The notes under the pieces are model-generated. The model worked only from the letters and a program-made list of their open reading frames with translations. It was not told the origin of the DNA and searched no databases. Shown piece by piece: positions 1 to 11,179 of a DNA stretch of 64,000 bases. The translations under genes were made by a program, and so were the position numbers. Each line of letters begins with the position of its first letter. The stretch's first letter is position 1. Source of the stretch: Mactra quadrangularis (Eukaryota > Mollusca > Bivalvia > Venerida > Mactridae); assembly GCA_025267735.1 (NCBI GenBank), contig CM046299.1, positions 11,244,232 through 11,308,231 of the forward strand. Direction: 5' to 3'.

Positions 1-395
1 CTATCCTGTATATATGGTTGTTTTAACCAGAACAAAAACTTCCGTATAGAAACTTTATCTCGCGTGAGATTAAAGATCACAAGTTTGTTTGTAAAGGTGT
101 GTCATTTTAGACGTAACTAGATAAGGGGTGTGGCCATTTATTGCAATGTCTTGTTAATAATGCCTTAGTACCTTTCCCCAAAATTTCAAAAATGCCCAAA
201 ATGCAAAAGAGTGCACCAAAAAAAAAAATATTTTAATGTTGTATTGTTCATGCAGATTACCGGATATAGTTGACAATTAAATACAGTGTGAAAATAAAAC
301 TTGCAAAACAAAATGGTTTCACGAGCAATGCTATAAAATCATTAATTTCGGAATTTTGTACCAAAACTTGCTCATTTAACGTATTTTATCATATA
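1..395. other. AT-rich sequence, no feature seen
   Basis: No convincing coding exon or repeat is visible before the MITE that starts at 396. Confidence 0.5.
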
Positions 396-1918
396 CAGTC
401 CAACTTGTGCTAACGGCCACCTCCGAATAGCGGGCACCTGCCGACAGCGGCCATTTCGATTTCCCCCCGACCGAAAACGCTCTTAAAAAGGCCGTGAATA
501 ACGGCCACCTGTCGTCTGCGACCAGCGGCCAGTCAAAACCATCCCCGCGGCCAGTTTATAACTGTGAACAACGGCCAGACGATTGTTTGAAGACAGTATT
601 TCGTATCAAGGCGATTTCGAAAGCAGGCCGCCATTTTTGTTAAAGATAAGCTAAAAACCCGTAATCCGATTTTTTTCCGGATTTTCGTAAACAGACCAAC
701 TCGAGTACGATTTTATTAGTTATAATCAAGCTGTAGACAATTTTCTCGTCACCTTATTATAAAAATATGTTAATGTATCCTTTTATTGTTAAATTTATTT
801 GTAAATCGGGAGTAAATTACGTCATGTGATGACACTTTGTTAATTAGTTTTGAATGTTTGGAGACTCCACTAGGTTTGTTTTTCACACGTCCGGCAGTTA
901 GATAAATGTTTGTGACACGCTGTTAAATCCTCAATTCGTTCAACTGTGACCGCTGTATACAGGTAATTTGACAACTGGGAAAAGATAGAAATACTATTCA
1001 AAAGGTCAGAGTAGTGAGAATTTGTTGAGTGCATTTGTTAATGTTGAGGGCATAGCATGAAATGTAGCTGCAAACAAAAAATCACTGATTTCTTTGTTTT
1101 AGTCATTCTTTGTTCAAAGTTTTGTTTTAGTCATTTATAGTCACAACTTCAATATGATAATGTGAATAATGAATTAAGGTTGAAAATAAAAACAATTTTA
1201 ATTATCAATTCATGCTAAATTCGTTCAACTGTGACCGCTGTATACAGGTAATTTGGCAACTTGGATAAGATAGAAATACTATACAAAAGGTTAGAGTAGT
1301 GAGAATTTGTAGAGTGCAATTGTTAATGTTGAGGGCATAGCATGAAATGTAGCTGCAAACAAAAAATCACTGATTTCTTTGTTTTAGTCATTCTTTGTTC
1401 AAAGTTTTGTTTTATTCATTTATAGTCACAACTTCAATATGATAATGTGAATAATGAATTAAGGTTGAAAATAAAAACAATTTTAATTATCAATTCATGC
1501 TAAATTCGTTCAACTGTGACCGCTGTATACAGGTAATTTGGCAACTTGGATAAGATAGAAATACTATACAAAAGGTCAGAGTAGTGAGAATTTGTAGAGT
1601 GCAATTGTTAATGTTGAGGGCATAGCATGAAATGTAGCTGCAAACAAAAAATCACTGATTTCTTTGTTTTAGTCATTCTTTGTTCAAAATTTTGTTTTAT
1701 TCATTTATTGTCACAACTTCAATAATGATAATGTGAATAATGAATTAAGGTTGAAAATAAAAACAATTTTAATGATTAATTCATGTTTATTATGAACTCT
1801 GTCTCTCAAGTCTAACGAAACATGGCCCGTTTGTTCCTCCCTCCGAACAAAGGCCTCCTGTGAACAAAGGCCACTTTTCTCTTTTCCCTTGGCCGGCCGT
1901 TGTTCACAGGTTGGACTG
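396..1918 (+). mobile_element. Pogo/Tigger-like non-autonomous element, copy 1
   Basis: The element starts CAGTCCAACTTGTGCTAACG and ends with the complement of the same motif (GTTGGACTG). TA dinucleotides at 394-395 and 1919-1920 flank it as the target duplication. CAGT ends with a TA duplication are typical of pogo/Tigger elements. A second copy lies at 38383-39339 in the opposite orientation. The two copies share their ends and body, but this one carries three copies of an internal 285-bp unit where the other has one. There is no transposase inside. Confidence 0.9.
933..1787 (+). repeat. Three tandem copies of a 285-bp unit inside the MITE
   Basis: The motif AATTCGTTCAACTGTGACCG recurs at 933, 1218 and 1503, an exact 285-bp period. 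The units differ at only a few positions. The homologous element at 38383-39339 has a single unit, so the array expanded after the family formed. Confidence 0.93.
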
Positions 1919-2240
1919 TACATTCATAAAATACCAAGTTTTGCTTGAAATAACGTATAATATTAATTTAACAAGTTGTTTTCGTAAAAAAAGTTATTTT
2001 CGCGAAAACAAGTTATTTTCGCTATCTATCTATACCCAACAAAGTATAACAGTATATACAAACTCAAATATCATCATCACTGTCATCTGTATCGTCAAAA
2101 TCTATACATATTCTACACGAACGCTTTTAAAGACGGGCCTCTGCTTTACAATTCAGTAGACCGTCGAGTGTTTATTTAAGCGACAAATTTTCAGTAAACG
2201 CATGGGACTTTGTATAAATACACTGGAAGTATGACAATGT

Positions 2241-2784
2241 TATAGTAAGATTTCTTTCACCTTACGAAGGTCAAAGTGCATTGAATATTCATGAAGAAGA
2301 TCCCAATGCGGTGAACAGGTGTGCAATACAATACTAGCAAGTGTTAATTACAATTAATTTGACGAATCTCACTAACTGATATCCTTGGCCCAGTGGTAAC
2401 GCGTCAGCCGTCAGACCTAAAGGTTTAAGGTTCAAATCCCAGTAGCATAATATTTTTTCAGACTAAAACCTTGCTACGTTATTTTCATCTTATTTATAAT
2501 ATGGTGTCAGTATTATATAAATTATCCAAATTTTTCTCCCTCGTGAATCTCGTGCACACAAAGAGTGTATATAACGACCAATATGTCTTTAAAGTGTTAG
2601 TTAGGTCATCATGTCTGAAACGTGTTTACAAGCACGCGAAAAATTGTCAAAAATGTAAAGAAATTATTTATAATGTTGCTTAATTCTTTTAAATCGGGTG
2701 TATCAACCTCTTTAATAATGGTTTAGCCCATATTTACAAAGGTAAGCGCCGTGACCTTCGTAAGGTGAAAGAAATCTTACTATA
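2241..2784. mobile_element. MITE with 33-bp perfect terminal inverted repeats
   Basis: Positions 2241-2273 (TATAGTAAGATTTCTTTCAC onward) are the exact reverse complement of 2752-2784. The outermost TATA is compatible with a TA target duplication, as in Tc1/mariner-like MITEs. The interior holds a tRNA-like SINE promoter near 2381 and no transposase. Confidence 0.85.
2381..2452 (+). repeat. tRNA-derived SINE head
   Basis: An A-box-like stretch (TGGCCCAGTGGTAACGCG) is followed about 30 bases later by a B-box-like GGTTCAAATCC. The flanks do not form an acceptor stem, so this is a SINE promoter and not a working tRNA gene. Confidence 0.6.
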
Positions 2785-2989
2785 TAATAAGAACAGCTTA
2801 TTTTACCTCCCGCCGGAATTTTGATAAAAAATTCCAAATATTTTGAATTATACCTTATGGAAAACTTTTTTATTTATTTATTAAAAATTCTGAAAATTTA
2901 AATCCTAGAAGGAAAAATTGAACTAAGATAGTATTAAAATTTTTAGCAAAATCGCTATTATAGTTTAAAAGATATTTACGGCAAATAGG

Positions 2990-3512
2990 GGTCCAGCATT
3001 AACGCAAACGACCTATACCTATAAACATTTTAAATCCATGTTAAGTCTACAAAAACATGTCTATTGATTTGCCATTTTATATAAAATCATCATTAACACG
3101 TTTTAGATGTTCCAGTCATAAATTATTGATAGAAACCGGACGACATTTAGGTATACCACAACAAGATAGACATTGTCAACACTGTTTAAATACTCAAAAT
3201 TTATTTTAAATAGAAGATGAATATCATGTGTTTTTTATTTGTAATATATTTGATTTATACAAGAGACAATATATAACAAACTAGTATAACCATAATTTTA
3301 CATTTATCAATTTTTGTCTGCTAATGAAAACTGAAGATACTGAAAAATTAAGAATATTGCTTTATTCGTTTACGAAATATTAAAAATTATTAATTTGTAA
3401 ATAATATTCTCATGTTTTGTTACTTTATTATCGACACAACTTAACAATGATAAAAATGTTTGTTGTATTTTGTATCATGTATTTTGGGCGGAGGCCTTTA
3501 TTTAGAAATAAA
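2990..3512 (+). pseudogene. LINE 3' end: decayed reverse-transcriptase C terminus plus 3' UTR
   Basis: Read in one frame from about 3085, the sequence gives KSSLTRFRCSSHKLLIETGR and then GIPQQDRHCQHC. After a stop it gives IEDEYHVFFICNIFDLYKRQ. This RFR...GR...CxxC...EDEYH...C pattern is the conserved C-terminal tail of LINE-type reverse transcriptases. Stops interrupt the frame, so it is dead. The 3' UTR ends with an AATAAA-type signal (3508-3513) and runs straight into a TATTG/TGTTG pentamer tail that becomes the satellite. The 5' part of the element is missing. Confidence 0.8.
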
Positions 3513-5614
3513 GATATTGTGTTGTGTTGTGTTGTACTGTAGTATATTGTGTTGTATTATATTGTGTTGTGTTGTATTGTATCGTGTTGTGTTGTGTTGT
3601 GTTGTACTGTACTGTACTGTGCTGTGCTGTGCTGTGCTGTGCTGTGCTGTCCTGTACTGTACTGTACTGTACTGTACTGTACTGTACTGTACTGTACTGT
3701 ACTGTACTGTACTGTACTGTACTGTACTGTACTGTACTGTACTGTACTGTACTGTACTGTACTGTACTGTACTGTACTGTACTGTACTGTACTGTACTGT
3801 ACTGTACTGTACTGTACTGTACTGTACTGTACTGTACTGTACTGTACTGTACTGTACTGTACTGTACTGTACTGTACTGTACTGTACTGTACTGTACTGT
3901 ACTGTACTGTACTGTACTGTACTGTACTGTACTGTACTGTACTGTACTGTACTGTACTGTACTGTACTGTACTGTACTGTACTGTACTGTACTGTACTGT
4001 ACTGTACTGTACTGTACTGTACTGTACTGTACTGTACTGTACTGTACTGTACTGTACTGTACTGTACTGTACTGTACTGTACTGTACTGTACTGTACTGT
4101 ACCGTACCGTACCGTACTGTACTGTGCTGTGCTGTGCTGTGCTGTGCTGTGCTGTGCTGTGCTGTGCTGTGCTGGGATGGGATGGGATGGGATGGGATGG
4201 GATGGGATGTCCTGTTATGTGCTGTGCTGTGCTGGGATGTGCTGTGATGTGCTATGATGTGCTGTGCTGGAATGTGTTTTGTGCTGGGATGTGTTGTGTT
4301 GTGTTGTGTATTGTTTTATATTGTGTTGTACTGTACTGTACTGTACTGTACTGTACTGTACTGTACTGTACTGTACTGTACTGTGCTGTGCTGTGCTGTG
4401 CTGTGCTGTGCTGTGCTGTGCTGTGCTGTGCTGTGCTGTGCTGTGCTGTGCTGTGCTGTGCTGTGCTGTGCTGTGCTGTGCTGTGCTGTGCTGTGCTGTG
4501 CTGTGCTGTGCTGTGCTGTGCTGTGCTGTGCTGTGCTGTGCTGTGCTGTGCTGTGCTGTGCTGTGCTGTGCTGTGCTGTGCTGTGCTGTGCTGTGCTGTG
4601 CTGTGCTGTGCTGTGCTGTGCTGTGCTGTGCTGTGCTGTGCTGTGCTGTGCTGTGCTGTGCTGTGCTGTGCTGTGCTGTGCTGTGCTGTGCTGTGCTGTG
4701 CTGTGCTGTGCTGTGCTGTGCTGTGCTGTGCTGTGCTGTGCTGTGCTGTGCTGTGCTGTGCTGTGCTGTGCTGTGCTGTGCTGTGCTGTGCTGTGCTGTG
4801 CTGTGCTGTGCTGTGCTGTACTGTACTGTACTGTACTGTACTGTACTGTACTGTACTGTACTGTACTGTACTGTACTGTACTGTACTGTACTGTACTGTA
4901 CTGTACTGTACTGTACTGTACTGTACTGTACTGTACTGTACTGTACTGTACTGTACTGTACTGTACTGTACTGTACTGTACTGTACTGTACTGTACTGTA
5001 CTGTACTGTACTGTACTGTACTGTACTGTACTGTACTGTACTGTACTGTACTGTGTTGTACTGTGTTGTACTGTGTTGTACTGTACAGTACTGTACGGTA
5101 CTGTACTGTACTGTGTTGTACTGTACTGTACTGTACTGTACTGTGTTGTATTGTATTGTGTTGTATTATATTGTGTTGTGTTGTGTTGTGCTGTGTTGAG
5201 TTGGTTTGTGTTGCATTGTCTTGTGTTGTGTTGTGTTATGTTGTGTTGTGTTGTGTTGTGTTGTGTCGTGTCGTGTCGTGTCGTGTCGTGTCGTGTTGTG
5301 TTGTGTTGTGTTGTGTTGTGTTGGGTTGGGTTGCATTGTGCTGTGTTGCATTGTGTTGTGTTGCATTGTGTTGTGTTGCATTGTATTGTGTTGCATTACA
5401 TTGCGTTGCGTTGCGTTGTGTTGTGTTGTGTTACGTTGTGTTGCGTTGTGTTGCGTTGCATTGCATTGCATCATTGCATTACATTGCATTGCATTGCATT
5501 GCATTGCATCATTGCATTGCATTGCATTGCATTACATTGCATTGCATTGCATTGCATTGCATTGCATTGCATTGCATTGCATTGCATTGTATTGTATTGT
5601 ATTGTATTGTATTA
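3513..5614. repeat. 2.1-kb pentanucleotide satellite with homogenised variant blocks
   Basis: Tandem 5-bp units of the form NNTGT. An ACTGT block of about 89 pure units spans roughly 3656-4100, followed by short ACCGT, GCTGT and GGGAT blocks. Then come a long GCTGT block (about 4384-4819, ~87 units), a second ACTGT block (about 4820-5050), and a tail of TTGTG, TCGTG, TTGCA and TTGTA variants. The array lacks stop codons in several frames on the plus strand and partly on the minus strand. The long CCAVL/YCTVL reading frames are therefore artefacts. Confidence 0.97.
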
Positions 5615-6094
5615 AATCTGACAAATGTCCCAAATGAATTTATTATTCGATTGATGACAAAGATGTTAAAGTCATTTAAAAGAACAAAGTCTTGGCTGCA
5701 CAGTCATGCATACACAAGTATGTTATATAGTATATTTTGATATAGAGGAACTTAATTGGCACTAATTGAGCTTGGATAAAAACATCATTTTTTGGAGTGA
5801 TATACCATATTTGTTATATAGTGTTTTTATCTAACAAACGTGCGGGCCGCCAATGGGCGAGAGGTTCAGTACAATCTATCTCTAACAACACCAATGAGGA
5901 GAGACTAAGGTACGAGTATGTTGCTGCTCAAACGTTGTTGCTCTACAGAGGTTTGGTTCAATTTAATGCCGTAGTAAAACATTGTTTATGTTATATCATT
6001 GCGGATACTTCTATCAGTGACTGCCAACTGTCCTACATGGTTTAGAATCAGTTATCGGAGTAAGATTTGCGGTAGAAATTATTTCATTAGCAAG
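5615..6094. other. Unassigned sequence after the satellite
   Basis: No homology, exon signal or repeat was recognised. Open frames here are short and have no coding character. Confidence 0.4.
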
Positions 6095-6170
6095 CTCTGT
6101 GCTTGGGAATCGAATCCATGATCTCTCGATCAGAAGACTTGTACACTACCGGCTGAGCTAGTCGGGTGGT
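6095..6170 (-). repeat. tRNA-like SINE head, minus strand
   Basis: Read on the minus strand, CTAGCTCAGCCGGTAG (A box) is followed by GGATTCGATTCCC (B box), with an anticodon-arm-like stretch between them. The acceptor stem does not pair, so a SINE or tRNA pseudogene is more likely than a tRNA gene. Confidence 0.6.
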
Positions 6171-6227
6171 AAGAGTAACTATAGACGGAACTAAAATTCT
6201 AGAAAGTCATTTAAACAACCTTACTAG

Positions 6228-6352
6228 AGGAGCGGGCGAGGCCGAGCGGTTACTAGGTTGGACTGGTAATATTTGGGTAACCAGCTCCGCGTTGGTAGGA
6301 ATCCCATTCAAAACCCCGTTGTTTCATTGAGCAAGAAACATTATCCTACTAA
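6228..6352 (+). repeat. tRNA-derived SINE with shared 3' core
   Basis: The tRNA-like start (GAGGCCGAGCGGTTACTAGG) is followed by a B-box-like region and then the core TTGAGCAAGAAAC and ACTCAGTA. The same core follows tRNA-like heads at 22050-22190 and 42872-43018, which identifies one SINE family. Confidence 0.6.
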
Positions 6353-6459
6353 CTCAGTATAGGGGGGCCAGGAAAGCGGACTTGAAAGTGAGTAATACAG
6401 TTGTATAAACTTGTTTCACAATCAAGCGAAAATAAATTAGTATAACAAAAACAACTAAC

Positions 6460-7068
6460 CTCTTTGGGTACAAGAACAGTTGCTCCATCTCCCATGTCAT
6501 AAACACCGGGTGACGTCTCAGTAGGAGCACTTGCTCCTTTAATTTCAACATCAAAATCTAGAAGAGCTCCTTTTAATTCCTTATTACCAGCTTTACAAGC
6601 GTCGCAGAAACTCCAGGAATCGATCTCGACGTTAAACTTCATGGTTCCTTCAGTGACATTAACCTCCTCGCCAGCCACGGTGATATTACCATCTTCAGTG
6701 AATAAAAACACTTCTGATACTAAATTGGCTTTGTTTCCTCCGACCGGTATCTCTGCTGAGAAGGAGAACTTTGTCACAGAGACGTTACTGTCCATGTATG
6801 TCGTATTTTCAAGATCAGAAAAGGTAAAATCAAGTTGAGCAAAGTTATTGTATCCATGAGCTTTGATATCTTCCTCGGCGGCCGTCAGTTCTTTTATAGC
6901 AGAAAAAGTAATAACAATTCCGTCGCTAACGTTTCCCCATTTGTAAAGCCTTATTTTACCAGATTGTCCTAAAACATTAGCAGTAATGTTTCCAACAGTT
7001 GAAGATTGTTGCTTCGCAAAACAAACCATCAAAGTCGAAGCAAACACTAAATACTTCAACATTCCCAT
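6460..7068 (-). CDS. Secreted N-glycosylated protein, first coding exon (skeletal-matrix-like?)
   Basis: The exon encodes 203 residues from ATG at 7068 to a GAG|GTTAGT donor at 6460/6459, ending in phase 0. A signal peptide (residues 1-19, hydrophobic LVFASTLMVCFA) leads into a beta-rich acidic domain. Six N-glycosylation sequons are visible (N27, N46, N88, N95, N128, N137), and a CDAC cysteine pair lies at 155/158. The pattern of a small secreted domain with KIRLYKWGN...FFN-like strands recalls the acidic skeletal organic matrix (SAARP-type) proteins of corals and other invertebrates. That is recognition from memory and is weak. Downstream exons should lie at lower coordinates, but none was identified among the repeats there, so the gene is partial. 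Coding character is strong: one long exon, a clean signal peptide and a consistent splice donor. Confidence 0.75.
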
Positions 7069-7218
7069 TGTTAAATAAATTAAACAAGAAAATTTTGATT
7101 ATTTATGAACTATCACGTATCTGTTGAAAAATAAAATCGATATTTTTGTTGTAATTTACAGCGTCTCTGAATCAAGATCTAAACTTTACTGTCAAGTTGT
7201 TACTTATGATACATGAAG

Positions 7219-7229
7219 GTATATATACG
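7219..7229 (-). promoter_or_regulatory. Candidate TATA box of the secreted-protein gene
   Basis: GTATATATACC on the minus strand lies about 150 bases upstream of the ATG at 7068, which would leave a 5' UTR of roughly 120 bases. Position and sequence only; there is no transcript evidence. Confidence 0.3.
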
Positions 7230-8286
7230 TAGCGCACTCTTGATTTTACTATAGGCGAAGCTTTTCAACCAATCAATATCTCAAGTACTCACCAACACAT
7301 TCGGAAAACCGCTCGGGTGATTCCGTAAACTGAGTATGTTACACAGTAATATCCGAGGTAGTTTCGAATGCTCACCAACAGTGATATTCGGAGTTCTTCG
7401 GCGTTTTTTGTGACACTATTCAGAAGTGGTAGTAATACAACAAGTTAAAAGGGCAGGCGAATTGCTCATTGGCAAGTAATGCTGTTATTGTTAACGTATT
7501 ATGGACATGGAAATTTGATATTTGCCATCAGATTGCTGCTGATTTGATAGTTAGCTTCAATGTAACTTTAAGAAGTCTTCCACACGGCAAGTGGCCGGGG
7601 ATTGTTTCAAAAATGCAAAAAACACGACTAGATATCATTTTATAACACTTTGTAGCAGCCAGATTTACATTGTACTGGGTTTCATCAAACTCTTTCATTA
7701 GAAGTACAATGTCTCAACATTATGTTGCAATGTAGTTTTGACTTTATTTCAACAAAATCCACATTTGGTGAATTGAATTTTCTACAGGTTAGTCGAAGTT
7801 CACCAAGGAGTTCTGTATGTAGCAGTGATAATACATTTGGACGTTGAACTTGGTTTTATACACATAAACGTCATTAAGGGATAGAAGAAGAGGTTTACTC
7901 GAGGGGGGAACGTAAACACTTAAAAACTATTATAAATTATTAAGGTCTATGGTCAAGTATCTTACAACAACAACTACTCGGGAAAATGAATCAAAGCGCA
8001 GAAAGCACTGAATGTAAGGTTTATGGAAAGCCTGTATCACTGAACTCAGCTGTGGCGTAAGGCACACTTTTTTTGTTAAGTTGATTTGTTCTTTAAGAAT
8101 TTGCGGAATAAATTTGGTGCACAATAGTAATTGTGAATCCGTTTACAGTAGATTCTAGCACGAATCGGCTTGGGTCAGTAAAGGCGAAGTGTTAAATGAC
8201 CGACATATACTCTTAATTAGGATACGAAGAGATCCACATGCATCAATTCATATATTAAATACATGTGCGCTTAAAAGTTCAACTTA

Positions 8287-8394
8287 CATGAATAAAACCA
8301 TTTTCGTTCCTAGAGGCTATCAAGATTCTTGATACTAGTTATATCGAGAATCTTGACAGCCTCGGGGTACGAGAATGGAATAAAACAGGTAATA
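8287..8394. repeat. Near-perfect ~105-bp palindrome (hairpin MITE)
   Basis: The arm GAGGCTATCAAGATTCTTGA pairs with its complement after a loop of about 7 bases. Pairing continues outward through CCATTTTCGTTCC/CCATTCTCGTACC and AATAAAA-type sequence. It looks like a very small foldback element. Confidence 0.7.
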
Positions 8395-9044
8395 TTTTCA
8401 ATTTAATTTTGAAGCTTATTGAAAGGGAAACAACTCTATCTTGACTATGTTAAAAATCCCATAAACGTGTATTTTAGATCACATAATGGAAGTTCTAGCA
8501 TCTAATACTTATTAATATTGATTCCTGATAATCTTGATTTAACATTAACATATTTTTCATGAATAGGCATAACAGATTCTAGATGGATTTCACACCAACG
8601 TTCAAATGATTATGTAATGATAACCTTGTCTGAATCGTGCCTACTTTGCAGACATGGTTTTAAAAAAGAAATAACCTGATGATGCTGTGTATGGTCGCCG
8701 CCATTATTGTGCCTTGCCTGACCCATTAACGATATTGTAAGGGGCAGGTTATTCTGACTAATGATAACCACTTTTTCTTTATAAATATTTGAAGTCTCGT
8801 CCTTGTAAAAATCATTCCTTACATGAGGCGGAAGTTACTCTCATTGGTCGAGTGGTTAAGAACGATAACTTTAAATTTCTGTGACACCTCACTGATGGTG
8901 GTGAGTAAAAGACCTATGCTCATTTTACCAAAAAAAAAACAATTATCGTAAGTCAATTTAAAAAATTTAAAGTTCAAAGCCTAATAGATATGATATCATA
9001 TAATGATATGAAATTCAGAAAGTTTTGTTTTTTGGGGTTTTTTT

Positions 9045-9235
9045 TAACGTCGTATTCAACACATATTTAGGTCCTCCTACTATAGGTTTCCTGGACACTT
9101 TTCTAACACCAGTACTAACCTACAACAAGGCCGACAACTCATGTATAGGGTATGACCTACCGCGACCGGGCTCGAACCCGTGATCTCCGGATTCGAAGAC
9201 AGACATGCCAACCACTTCGCCACGGCCTCGGCTAA
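9045..9235 (-). repeat. tRNA-derived SINE, minus strand
   Basis: On the minus strand the tRNA-like head reads GTGGCGAAGTGGTTGGCATG, with a B box GGGTTCGAGCCCGG. It is followed by a body containing GTTAGTACTGGTGTTAG and CCAGGAAACC. A close copy lies at 20040-20265 and a related one at 26575-26850. The tRNA head plus conserved central core marks a SINE family. Confidence 0.8.
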
Positions 9236-10713
9236 TTCAGAAAGTATTCATTATTGGACAAAGATTGAAGGCATTATGAATGTTTTCTGCTTTTAACTTA
9301 CGAGAGTCAATGCGAATTTGATTGAAATATTGGTTGTCAACCCTACTCTATGTTTTTGTATATTTATAGTAGACTGTTGTATTGAGTTTCCAAAGGGGTA
9401 CGCCTATCTCTTGTTGAAGGGAGAACTTCCCCTCAACCAAATCCCAAGGGGATCGGGTGCTGAACGTGTGACCATGCTTGTATCTAATTGATTTATTCCA
9501 TGATCTTACAGCAATTTTTGGCATTTGAAGGAGACCAACATGCGTTTCATTAATTATAGATATTGATAATTTTTTGAGTAATCAATTTAATGAAGGATAT
9601 ATTGAATATTTATGGATTGTTTTGTTTTGTTCCCGTGACACATGCATTCGGTTGTCATAAACATTTTTAAATGATTTAGCATATTATTGTATTTTTGGCA
9701 CCTAGTCATGAAAAAATGCTTATTATTCTTGTAACACTGTGTATTAGATAACAAACATGATAGTATTTATTTCATATTAAATTACCCGATATATTTTTCG
9801 AAATACCCTTGCAAAGTTTTAAAAAGATTTTGATTGTCAAAGAATAAGGCAAATTCATGTTTAAAGCCACTATACGAAGATATATATTCATTTAAAGAAG
9901 TCGCGAAAAACTGTCCTAAAACAGTGAAGTCACTCAACTATACCATGTATTAGAGACAAAAAACATGTCAAATCATTTGGCTTTCTAAATTTAAGTTTGA
10001 CAAAGTGCTCATTTTTTTAAAAAGGGGATCCTTTTATAAGAGCAAACTACCTGTCGAGGGTTGCCCGCAATACTGTAGTAAGTGTATTGTGTTAAAGAGC
10101 AAGTTACTACAGTTTTGCATGCAACCATCGATGTTCATGTGTAGACTCAATTTTGTTAGCAATGAAAACATATAATTCAAAATCGTTAAAGAGCTTCATT
10201 ATGTAATTTAGAGGAAGTTTGTCTTCTATCTCACTTGTGTTTGAAATTATATAAAACACATTTGTACCGAGACTATTATTTTCAATGTATGAACAGTGTA
10301 TTTTTGATAGAGGGGCTTTAATCGTAAATTTAACGAGGAAGTTCCGATACTTTTGATAATAAATGATTAATAAAACAATAGATCGTTTTGAATTACATTG
10401 CAACGGATCTCAAGACAAAAGAAATAATTCAAACAGTCATTAATTAACGCATTAAATCATTAGACATTTTTATAATGATCCGGGTTTTTACATGACATTG
10501 AGATTTTTGTTATTGTATGATAAACCACAGAAGTGGTTACTGGTTAGGGGAGGCGTGGCCGTGTGATTTCGACGTGGAAATGGTAATCAATAGATAGCCA
10601 GATAGTTTGTTTAAATCACTTCCAAACCTTTCCCTTTATTACATTGAGTACGAAACTTTACCTGTATTGTCCTGTTTTAGGGACAAGGAAGTAGACTCGA
10701 AAGTGATAATGCC

Positions 10714-11055
10714 TCAGTCCCATAAAATCGTGGCTTGTTGCGGACCTGTACGTGCAGGCAGCCGTAGGCCGTGGGAAGCCTTGCGTATTAAGGTGACGGA
10801 GCGCACATGGCACAAAACAACACACCCGAACGGAGCCGTAGCTGGAAGATATGCAAGTTTAATCCATATTCGGCCACGACTGTGCTCACAATTTGTCTTT
10901 AAAACAGATACGTGTATCCATCGATCATCTTACGGACCCTTGTAAAAACGTAACTGTCCGTACGGGTACGCAAGAGTTTGTACGAGTCTTTGCGGAGCTT
11001 GAATGCACGGCACCCGTACGGTCCCCTCATGGCTATTTTTAAGTTTATGGGACTG
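10714..11055. mobile_element. Possible CAGTCCCATAAA-ended MITE
   Basis: CAGTCCCATAAA at the left is matched by TTTATGGGACTG at the right, where TA follows. The left flank is CT and not TA, so the target duplication is not clean. The inside is GC-richer than its surroundings and has no convincing gene. The 112-codon open frame there is not family-like. Confidence 0.45.
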
Positions 11056-11179
11056 TAGCTTAATTACTTTAAGTTGTGAGAAAATCTTTCATGATCGAGC
11101 AATGATAAATTAGTTAACTAAGTGGTACAGCGTCAGATTTGAATCAGAGTGTCCCGGGTTCTGTTTCCGGTAGATAGCC

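Noticed and set aside
3460..5740. Long open frames (up to 738 codons) of CCAVL/YCTVL repeats, and a MQCNA-repeat frame on the minus strand
   Set aside because: They are the translation of a pentanucleotide satellite that lacks stops in several frames at once.
10607..10945. 112-codon plus-strand open frame
   Set aside because: It overlaps the end of a possible MITE and has no domain-like pattern.
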